Positions 42,122-49,223 of a stretch of 64,000 nucleotides of DNA are shown here, one piece after another; position 1 is the first letter of the stretch, and the number at the start of each line of letters is the position of its first letter. Source of the DNA: an uncultured Bacteroidales bacterium (GTDB lineage Bacteria; Bacteroidota; Bacteroidia; Bacteroidales; SZUA-534); assembly GCA_902790595.1 (NCBI GenBank), contig CADASL010000003.1, positions 248,001-312,000 on the forward strand, written 5' to 3'. The notes below the pieces were generated by a model, which saw only the letters and a list, made by a program, of their open reading frames with translations, was not told the DNA's origin and ran no database searches. The position numbers and the translations under genes are program-made.

Positions 42122-42805
42122 CTATATTTTAACTATCCGGCAGTCGGGAGCCACGTAGTTATGCGGAAACACATATAAATAGGCGCCCTTTTTCGATGTG
42201 GATGTGTCTTTGTAGGGAGTTTGAATCAGCACCTTGAGCGAGGCTATCTTCTTGCGGAAATTTCCCTGGTCGAAAGTGCGTTGGAAAATGGCGTTGTAAA
42301 GATTGTTCATCTGTGTGAGGGTGAACTTCTCGGGCAGCAAATCGCGACCGATAAGCTCGCAGCTGGCCTTGTGTTGAAGCCGCTGAAGGGCGGCGGTTAT
42401 CATCTCGTGATGGTCGAAAATGAGCGTTGGCAGATTGGTTATGGAATACCATTCGCCCTTGTGCTCCTCAACCAGCTCACGGTTGTGCTTGTCGTTGCAA
42501 ATCAGAGCGTAGAAAGCCACACTGATAACCCTCTCGTCGGGTTCGCGGTTGGGTTTAGAGAATCCGTGCACCTGCTCCATAAAAATGTTGCTCAGCCCGA
42601 CGGTCTGCTGCAACACGCGGCGGGCAGCGTCCTCAAGCGACTCGCGGTCGCCCACAAAACCGCCCATCAGCGACCAGTCGCCCTTGCGCGGCTCAATGTT
42701 ACGCGGATATAAAAGTACTTTCAGTTGTTCTTCGTCATAAGTGAAAATCACACAGTCCACAGCGACGTGGATTTTCGGATACTCTACGTAAGCAGGTTGT
42801 GTCAT
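42122..42805 (-). CDS. NrtR-like transcriptional regulator with a degenerate Nudix domain
   Basis: A 227-residue protein: an N-terminal Nudix fold (about 10-140) and a C-terminal winged helix (about 150-227, FTLTQMNNLYNAIFQRTFDQGNFRKKIASLKVL). The Nudix box keeps G49, E55, R63 and G70, but the catalytic REUxEE core reads RVLQQT, so all key glutamates are gone and hydrolysis is unlikely. This matches NrtR-type regulators, which use the dead Nudix pocket to sense ADP-ribose or sugar phosphates. In Bacteroidota such proteins regulate NAD synthesis or pentose use. The regulon is not visible here, although a NAD-consuming sirtuin follows. Confidence 0.85.
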   Translation of the reverse strand: MTQPAYVEYPKIHVAVDCVIFTYDEEQLKVLLYPRNIEPRKGDWSLMGGFVGDRESLEDAARRVLQQTVGLSNIFMEQVHGFSKPNREPDERVISVAFYALICNDKHNRELVEEHKGEWYSITNLPTLIFDHHEMITAALQRLQHKASCELIGRDLLPEKFTLTQMNNLYNAIFQRTFDQGNFRKKIASLKVLIQTPYKDTSTSKKGAYLYVFPHNYVAPDCRIVKI

Positions 42806-42835
42806 CAGTTAGCCTTGTAATAATTGTAAAACGGG

Positions 42836-42843
42836 CAAATATA
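42836..42843 (-). promoter_or_regulatory. -7 promoter element of the Nudix-regulator gene
   Basis: The minus strand reads TATATTTG (TAnnTTTG), 30 nt before the ATG at 42805. TTTG at 42870-42867 is 23 nt further up, slightly beyond canonical spacing. Confidence 0.55.
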
Positions 42844-42997
42844 CGATGTGTTCTATAAAATCTTAACAAACGTCCATAAATTTTGCCTGTTTTTTCAATT
42901 ATTTTACGAAAAAGCGTCATTTCGGATTCTAACACTTTGCGGTTGACAAATAGACTGGGCGTAATTGTTTTTTAGGTTCACGTTTACACAAAAATGT

Positions 42998-43005
42998 TAG
43001 ATTTG
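42998..43005 (+). promoter_or_regulatory. -7 promoter element for the PP2C sensor gene
   Basis: TAGATTTG matches TAnnTTTG. Transcription from about 43012 would leave a leader of about 186 nt before the ATG at 43198, long for this genome, containing the hairpins at 43087-43128. Confidence 0.5.
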
Positions 43006-43086
43006 CAGATTGGAAAAGTTTTAAACTAAAGCGTTTTATATGCTTGAAACTTAAAAGTTTTTTGTGATGCCAAAAGAAAGCGCAAG

Positions 43087-43128
43087 GTTATACAAGGAGA
43101 TTGCATCTTGTTGATGTATAACAAGATG
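43087..43128 (+). promoter_or_regulatory. Mutually exclusive hairpins in the leader of the PP2C sensor gene
   Basis: GTTATACA (43087-43094) can pair with TGTATAAC (43115-43122). Alternatively CATCTTGTT (43104-43112) pairs with AACAAGATG (43120-43128) around a 7-nt loop. The two stems share bases 43120-43122 and the loop of the second, so they cannot both form. An AAGGAGA Shine-Dalgarno-like stretch sits in the first loop (43094-43100). This may be a regulatory switch or two overlapping operator palindromes. Confidence 0.4.
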
Positions 43129-43197
43129 TGGTGTGGGTTGTTTTCTCTGGCATCTCAGGATTGATTAAAGAAAATAATGATAACATATTCAGAAAAA

Positions 43198-46100
43198 ATG
43201 AGAAAAATAGCGTTACTATTACTTGCCTCGACGGCGATTTGCTCGGTTGGACAAGCACAAATCCCGAATCTGAACACTTCGGGCGTGCCTTACACCACCA
43301 CTTACAAACCCAACGCATCGCAAACTCTTGACATTATTCAGGACCAGCGCGGCATTATGTATTTTGCCAACGATGATGGCGTTTTCGAGTATGACGGCGT
43401 AAATATGACTCTTACCCCGGTGCTTTATGCCTTCTCGCTGGCTGTTGACAATAACAATGTTGTTCGTGTGGGCTCAAGCGATGGTTTCGGCTACCTCTAC
43501 CCGAACGAAAACGGCATTCTGGAATATGTATCAATGACATCTCAAGTTCCTGACTCTGTTCCTGTCGACCCCATTTATAAGACCCTCTGCATTGGCGATT
43601 ACACATACTACTGCTCACAATACAACATTTTCATTGCAGAAAAAGACAGTTTGGTGAAAATTGTTGATTTGCCAAAAAACAGTTTCTGGACATACCGGAC
43701 GAATGGTGACACTCTGTTTATCGGAAATATGGATAAAGAAGAAGAGGCTTTTCTGTATTACGATGACCAAATTCACTACACAAACATCTCCATTCAAGGT
43801 GTTTATGGTCTTATTCCCTGGAAAAACGGAAATTACCTGGCCTCAACAGGTAACACCTTGTACGAAATATCGCTCGACGGCAAAACTCCTGTAAAAGACA
43901 TTAACAAAAACAACAAGGCAGTTGAGTCTCTTTACAAGAAACATATGCCCTACCAACTGACCACATACCGCAACGGTGTGGTGATGCCTACTGTTTTCGG
44001 CGACAAATACACAGTTGCAGTTTTCGATGAGAACCTCGTACTAAAACAAGCATATAACAACACCACGGGGTTGTCTTCAACAAATGCCTTTTCCGCCTAC
44101 ACTTCAGGACATTTGCTTTGGGTTGGTATGGACAACTGCATTTCGAAAATTGAAATTGGCAACGCATTCTATCATTTTGGCAAGGAATCGGGCCTGACCG
44201 GACCAATAAATGACATTTTCAAATTCAATGGAAAAATGTATGTCGGTACAGGCAACGGTCTCTTCCGCGAGAATTTCGACGAAAACGGTCTTCCGAGCTT
44301 TGAGAAAATCTACAACTACGCAACCCAAAAAATAATAGCATTCCAAGTACCTAACAGCAATAAAAAAATACTGCTGGCAGGTACGGCTTTAAATGTTATC
44401 GAACTGAAAAACGGTGATGTAAGACTTAAAAAAAATGATGACGGTGGCGATTCGGCACGTGACGAGATAGAGCATATTGACTGCGGCGCACTTTTCCAAT
44501 CGCGGCTGCATCCCGAGTATTTGTACATTGGCTCGAAAGAAGGTTTGGTTTGCGAAAAATATAAACTGGCTAGCGATAAAAACTGGCAACCTCAATACCG
44601 AATTCTGGATGGAATTGAGGTTACATCAATAGAAGAGGACTCAAAAGGTAACATCTGGTGCGCGACGAGCAAAGGCATTGTCAAAATATCGCCCGACGGA
44701 CAAAACCTTACTACGTACGATGAGGAGAGCGGCATTCCTTCGTTCTATATGGCAATGATAAAAAATATCGATGGCAATTTGCTTTTCCTAACCTCCGACG
44801 GTATGTATGAATTCGACGAAAGTCTGCAGCAATTCGATGTGAGCACATATTTTGGAGAATTCAGCTCCGACACCACTTTCGGAACTCTTGACGTAAAGCC
44901 TTACAATGGTATGTATATGGCTTCGTGCTACAATTTGGACCAGGTTAAATACTGGATGACATTCTTCAAGAAAAACAGCCAGGGAGATTTTGAAATTGTG
45001 AATGAAAAAACTCTTTCGAAACCCGCTTCAAAGCAAAAAGGCAGTCTGTATTTCTCGTTCATCGACGATGAAAACAATCTTTGGCTGAGTCTTGACGAAG
45101 ATTTGCTCTGCTACAACACAAACCATATTGACACCACAAACTGTTACTACACAGCTCCTTTCGACGCTATGATTAGGCAAGTGATGGCTAACGATACCAT
45201 TCTGCTGTTTGGCGGCGCGTTCGAAAAAGAAAACGGTTTCGGCATTTCAACAAAACAATCCGAAAAACACATTGTTGAATTACCTTACTCGAAAAACTCA
45301 TTGACTTTCAACTTCTGCTCTAACTTCTACGAGAGTGAGGAGCTTACCGAATATTCGACAATGCTTGTCGGCGACGACAAAACGTGGTCGAGATGGAGAA
45401 AGAGCACAGAGTACAGCCGTATGCACCTTTCGGAAGGCAAATACACGCTGAAGGTGAAGGCACGCAACATTTACGGTGTTGAAAGCTCGGTGGCTGAATA
45501 TACGTTTGTAATCAAACCACCTTTCTACCGCACAGTGGTGGCTTACCTTCTGTATGTTGTTCTGCTTGTTGTGCTTGTGTATGGCATTGTGAAATGGAAC
45601 ACACGCCGACTGATTGAGGAGAAGAAAAAACTGGAACAGAAGATTGCCGAGGCAACCGAAGAGATTCGCGGACAAAACGTTCAGCTGGAGCAACAGAAAG
45701 ACGAGATTGAGAAGCAGAAAGACGAGATTCAGGCAAGTATCAACTACGCCCGCCGCATCCAGCGCGCCCTGCTTACTCCCGACGAAACCATCGACAAGAT
45801 TTTCCCTGACCACTTCCTGCTCTACAAGCCGCGTAATGTGGTGAGCGGCGACTACTACTGGTTCGGTCAGTTTGGCGACAACAAGGTCAGCATTGTGGCT
45901 GACTGTACGGGTCACGGTGTGCCGGGCGGCTTTATGAGTATGCTTGGTATGACCAACCTGAACTACATTGTCGGCCAGGAGCTTCGCCCGGATGAGATTC
46001 TGAACAAGCTGCGCAACGCCATCATCACCAGTCTGCGGCAGAAAGACGACGCTCCGGCTCCAACCGGTGACGAGAAAGCCGACCGCCGCGCCGCCTTTGC

Positions 46101-46539
46101 AATGTCGGTTGAGAAGAAAGACCGCAGCCAGGACGGTATGGACGTGGCAATGTACGTCATTAACGAGAAAGAGATGACCCTATCGTTTGCCGGCGCCAAC
46201 AACCCGCTGGTGCTCATCCGCGACGGCGAGGTGCAAGTGATAAAGGCCAGCAAGATGCCTGTCGGCATTTATGCGAAACTCGACCCGTTCGAGCGTGTGG
46301 ATATGGAGCTGAAGAAAGGCGACTGCCTCTACACTTTCTCCGACGGTTTCCAAGACCAGTTCGGTTTCGAGTCGGGTAAGAAGTTTATGAGCAAGCACTT
46401 GCGTGAGGTTCTGCTCGAAATCCACCAGAAACCGATGGCCGAGCAGAAAGAGATTCTGAACAAGATTTACGAGGATTGGCGCGGTCCGGCCGACCACCAA
46501 ACCGATGACGTTGTACTTATGGGTGTAAGGATTAATTAA
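43198..46539 (+). CDS. Propeller/Y_Y_Y sensor with PP2C-type (SpoIIE) serine phosphatase output
   Basis: A 1113-residue membrane sensor. It has a signal peptide (MRKIALLLLASTAICSVGQAQ) and a periplasmic beta-propeller region (about 30-690) with reg_prop-like blades (DIIQDQRGIMYFANDDGVFEYDG, IEEDSKGNIWCATSKGIVKIS). Next come a Y_Y_Y domain (about 690-770), one transmembrane helix (about 777-800) and a cytoplasmic coiled coil (KKKLEQKIAEATEEIRGQNVQLEQQKDEIEKQKDEI). The SpoIIE/PP2C domain (about 865-1113) has metal aspartates D885 (VSGDYYW) and D902 (VADCTGHG). The layout is that of hybrid two-component sensors, but with a phosphatase instead of a kinase, probably acting on an anti-sigma-factor antagonist. 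ATG 43198 is preferred over 43177 because the signal peptide starts there. Confidence 0.9.
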   Translation: MRKIALLLLASTAICSVGQAQIPNLNTSGVPYTTTYKPNASQTLDIIQDQRGIMYFANDDGVFEYDGVNMTLTPVLYAFSLAVDNNNVVRVGSSDGFGYLYPNENGILEYVSMTSQVPDSVPVDPIYKTLCIGDYTYYCSQYNIFIAEKDSLVKIVDLPKNSFWTYRTNGDTLFIGNMDKEEEAFLYYDDQIHYTNISIQGVYGLIPWKNGNYLASTGNTLYEISLDGKTPVKDINKNNKAVESLYKKHMPYQLTTYRNGVVMPTVFGDKYTVAVFDENLVLKQAYNNTTGLSSTNAFSAYTSGHLLWVGMDNCISKIEIGNAFYHFGKESGLTGPINDIFKFNGKMYVGTGNGLFRENFDENGLPSFEKIYNYATQKIIAFQVPNSNKKILLAGTALNVIELKNGDVRLKKNDDGGDSARDEIEHIDCGALFQSRLHPEYLYIGSKEGLVCEKYKLASDKNWQPQYRILDGIEVTSIEEDSKGNIWCATSKGIVKISPDGQNLTTYDEESGIPSFYMAMIKNIDGNLLFLTSDGMYEFDESLQQFDVSTYFGEFSSDTTFGTLDVKPYNGMYMASCYNLDQVKYWMTFFKKNSQGDFEIVNEKTLSKPASKQKGSLYFSFIDDENNLWLSLDEDLLCYNTNHIDTTNCYYTAPFDAMIRQVMANDTILLFGGAFEKENGFGISTKQSEKHIVELPYSKNSLTFNFCSNFYESEELTEYSTMLVGDDKTWSRWRKSTEYSRMHLSEGKYTLKVKARNIYGVESSVAEYTFVIKPPFYRTVVAYLLYVVLLVVLVYGIVKWNTRRLIEEKKKLEQKIAEATEEIRGQNVQLEQQKDEIEKQKDEIQASINYARRIQRALLTPDETIDKIFPDHFLLYKPRNVVSGDYYWFGQFGDNKVSIVADCTGHGVPGGFMSMLGMTNLNYIVGQELRPDEILNKLRNAIITSLRQKDDAPAPTGDEKADRRAAFAMSVEKKDRSQDGMDVAMYVINEKEMTLSFAGANNPLVLIRDGEVQVIKASKMPVGIYAKLDPFERVDMELKKGDCLYTFSDGFQDQFGFESGKKFMSKHLREVLLEIHQKPMAEQKEILNKIYEDWRGPADHQTDDVVLMGVRIN

Positions 46540-46567
46540 ATAGTTTTTTTCATAATGATTTTGTGGA

Positions 46568-46601
46568 GAAGGCGACGTTGTGAGATGTCGCCTTCTTGTT
46601 T
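46568..46601 (+). terminator. Intrinsic terminator of the PP2C sensor gene
   Basis: GAAGGCGAC (46568-46576) and GTCGCCTTC (46587-46595) form a perfect 9-bp stem with a 10-nt loop, followed by TTGTTTT. Confidence 0.85.
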
Positions 46602-46742
46602 TCATATACCTTTGGCGGCAGCCTGGTAATGAAGCCGGTTCTTTCAGCCTTTATCAGCTTCCGCTCTTATACACCTACGCACTATTCACCAACCATATCG
46701 GCCTTTTTGTCAAATAAAACAAACCAATCGCCCTCAGTTGCG

Positions 46743-46750
46743 TACATTTG
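46743..46750 (+). promoter_or_regulatory. -7 promoter element of the 46-codon gene
   Basis: TACATTTG (TAnnTTTG) predicts transcription from about 46757, 15 nt before the ATG at 46772. The rest of the stretch 46602-46742 shows only another TAnnTTTG match (TACCTTTG, 46607-46614) and no gene. Confidence 0.55.
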
Positions 46751-46771
46751 CGATGTAAAGATTTTTGAATT

Positions 46772-46912
46772 ATGATTGTTCGTTTCGCTTTGGTTTTCCT
46801 AACAGTTTTCGATTTCGCCTGCAATGTATGCAGCAAAGTTTCAGCAATGAGTCGTAAAGCCCGCCAGGCAGTTGTTAAACTGGCGGCCGCCAAAAGCACA
46901 CGAACAGCCTGA
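46772..46912 (+). CDS. Small protein, 46 residues, with own promoter and terminator
   Basis: ATG 46772 to TGA 46912 encodes MIVRFALVFLTVFDFACNVC followed by a basic, alanine-rich half (SKVSAMSRKARQAVVKLAAA, then KSTRTA). The first 20 residues form a hydrophobic segment with two cysteines, and the second half could be a positively charged amphipathic helix. I do not recognise a family. The support is structural: a TAnnTTTG box 21 nt upstream, an open frame filling the transcript, and a terminator 7 nt after the stop. It could be a small membrane-active peptide, or the transcript could be an sRNA with a chance frame. Confidence 0.5.
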   Translation: MIVRFALVFLTVFDFACNVCSKVSAMSRKARQAVVKLAAAKSTRTA

Positions 46913-46919
46913 AAAACTT

Positions 46920-46956
46920 AAACCGCAAGCCAAATCAAAGTTTGCGGTTTTTTATT
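46920..46956 (+). terminator. Intrinsic terminator of the 46-codon gene
   Basis: AAACCGCAA (46920-46928) pairs with TTGCGGTTT (46942-46950), a perfect 9-bp stem, with T residues continuing after it. It faces the end of the convergent comEC gene and precedes it by 35 nt. Confidence 0.85.
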
Positions 46957-46990
46957 TCATTTGTTTCCTACCTGTTAAAAAATCGTCGGG

Positions 46991-49084
46991 TTATTTGTTT
47001 TGAGCTGAAGCCAATTGGCAGATGAACGCTCCTTTCTGTCTGACGTTATGCACATTACTGTTCGCATATCGCCTCTCCCAGTCGCGGGCTAACCACGGAG
47101 GAACAGAGCCGTCGATAATCACATTGCTGAACGTGAGATTTTTGGGCATTTGGCGCGGTTTGATTGCCGGTTTGCCCGATATAATCAGAAAATCGAGCGT
47201 TGCGGGCTGCTTCATTTTGAAACGCGGCGTGCTGTCGCTAATCATCAATCCGCTGACACTGTCGTAAACAAAGAAACCATCGCGGGCAAGCATACGGCCG
47301 GATTCGGATTCACGCATATCAACATCAGCCGAACGGCTCGAATTCCAAAAAATGTTTCCGCCTTTCACCATCAGCGCGGCCTGACGGGCATCGCCTATGG
47401 CACCCTGAACCCAATATGAGCTGTTGCCATCGACAAACTGCGCCAAAGCGTTTCGAGGCGAATAATAGACGCACAGAGCCTGCGTGGAACTGTTGCGGAC
47501 AGCACTCGCGCTGAACGGCGTTATAAAAACCAAAAACGAGGCCAGCGAACCCATCAGCCAGTTGCAATTGCGTGTTCGGAGCCAGATTAGCGCCGCAAGA
47601 ATCGTTGCTCCAATGGCAACAGCCTGAAACACCGATATATAAGTGTTCTCGATGGTGGAAAACGGCAAATTGGAAATCGACATAACGGCCCAGTTCATTG
47701 CCCGGGCGGCATACGTGGTTGCGACACCAATTATCTTGGTAAGCACCGGCACAGGTGATACGGCCAGCAACAACATAGTAAGTCCAATCATTAACACGGC
47801 ACCTGGCGACACCACCACGTTCGACAGCCAGAAATAGACCGGCGTGCGCTCGAAATAGTAGAGGCAGAAAGGAAATGTTGAAATCTGTGCGGCTATCGAA
47901 ACCGCCGTGAGCTCCCAGAACCAGCGCAGAGGCTTGTTACGGCGGTTAACCGGCAACAGCCTTACAATGCGCGGTTGCAAGCTCACAATGCCAACTACGG
48001 CCGCGTATGATAGCTGAAATCCGGCTTTGAAAAGCATATCGGGATTGATGCAGAGCAAAAGGAACGCTGACGCCGCAAGTGTGTTGTAAATCGACATATC
48101 GCGCCGCATCAGCCGGCCCAACTCCAGAAACGAAAACATCACCGTAGCCCGCAGCACCGATGGCGACAAGCCTGTAATGAAAGCGTACACCCAAAGCAAC
48201 AGCACAATAACCAGGCGCTTGAAGTTTGAGGCCAGACGGCCGCCAAGGACGAACATCAGCATTTCGAGCACCGAACAGACAATGCCCACGTGCATTCCGG
48301 ACACGGCCAGAACGTGCATCGCGCCAGCGTTCATATAGGCCTGTTTCACCTCGGCATCAATGTTGTTTTTGTAACCCAAAACCAAGGTGGAAGCCAACCC
48401 GAGTTCGTTGCCTTCGAGTCCGGCCTTTTCGAGTAAGCCGACAAGCATTTGGCGCACATTAAGAGCGTGCTGTCGCAGACCGTGCACACTGCCGTCGGCC
48501 AGCTCCCACTCACCCGGATTGAGAAAGATGGAGCCCTGCACGCCGTTTAGTTGCAGATATTGCGAATAGTTGAAGCCGAACGGATTTTTAGGCATATCGA
48601 GCGTGTCGATTCGCGACGAGAATTTGATAGTCTGCCCGGCTTTCAGTGCCGCGGCCGCCGAATCTTTCATAATAGTGGCAACAATGCGCGCATCGAAATC
48701 GTGCCACTCGCCAAGCAAATTGACGGCCTCTACGCGCATATCCACCTTGCAAGCCTTCTCGCCAACCGACGGCGTGCCGGTTACGCTGGCGCGATACTCG
48801 CATTTGCGGCTGCCGGCGTCGGACACAACATTCGGCGACGTGTTGAGCGCGGCCATTGCACTGCCAAGCGCGGCAATACTTAGAAAAAGAGCCGCTCCGC
48901 ACGCCCATCGGCTTTTGTAGCCGTTTTGGCGAAAAAGAAAAATGGCTAATGCGGCAAAAATTGCTAATGCGCTGATACTCACCATTGCCGGCACACTCCA
49001 ATAGCAATGGAAAACTATTCCCAGCGCAAACGGCAGAATAATCCTGACAAATGAGTTTTTATCGAGAAAACCGCTGATACTCAT
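46991..49084 (-). CDS. comEC: ComEC/Rec2-family competence membrane protein
   Basis: A 697-residue inner-membrane protein. N-terminal helices are followed by a DUF4131-like OB region (about 80-190), then the competence domain with GLASTLVLGYKNNIDAEVKQAYMNAGAMHVLAVSGMHVGIV near 230-270. The core motif MHVLAVSGMHVG is diagnostic. GLSPSVLRATVMFSFLELGRLM follows, with further helices to about 510. The C-terminal metallo-beta-lactamase part is degenerate: no HxHxDH motif is visible in residues 515-697. It would form the single-stranded DNA uptake channel of natural transformation. No other com genes are nearby. Confidence 0.88.
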   Translation of the reverse strand: MSISGFLDKNSFVRIILPFALGIVFHCYWSVPAMVSISALAIFAALAIFLFRQNGYKSRWACGAALFLSIAALGSAMAALNTSPNVVSDAGSRKCEYRASVTGTPSVGEKACKVDMRVEAVNLLGEWHDFDARIVATIMKDSAAAALKAGQTIKFSSRIDTLDMPKNPFGFNYSQYLQLNGVQGSIFLNPGEWELADGSVHGLRQHALNVRQMLVGLLEKAGLEGNELGLASTLVLGYKNNIDAEVKQAYMNAGAMHVLAVSGMHVGIVCSVLEMLMFVLGGRLASNFKRLVIVLLLWVYAFITGLSPSVLRATVMFSFLELGRLMRRDMSIYNTLAASAFLLLCINPDMLFKAGFQLSYAAVVGIVSLQPRIVRLLPVNRRNKPLRWFWELTAVSIAAQISTFPFCLYYFERTPVYFWLSNVVVSPGAVLMIGLTMLLLAVSPVPVLTKIIGVATTYAARAMNWAVMSISNLPFSTIENTYISVFQAVAIGATILAALIWLRTRNCNWLMGSLASFLVFITPFSASAVRNSSTQALCVYYSPRNALAQFVDGNSSYWVQGAIGDARQAALMVKGGNIFWNSSRSADVDMRESESGRMLARDGFFVYDSVSGLMISDSTPRFKMKQPATLDFLIISGKPAIKPRQMPKNLTFSNVIIDGSVPPWLARDWERRYANSNVHNVRQKGAFICQLASAQNK

Positions 49085-49223
49085 TTCATTGTAATATGGT
49101 TGGATTAACGCGAACCAATATTACACCATAATGAGCAGAAAAACAACTGTTTTTTAGAAAAATTGAATGTAAAGTGTTTTGCATCAGCTCGTAGCCAGCG
49201 TTTTGCAACCATCCGTCTCAGAA

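Noticed and set aside
46675..46899. 74-codon minus-strand frame opposite the 46-codon gene
   Set aside because: No promoter box or terminator on that strand; the plus-strand unit explains the signals better.
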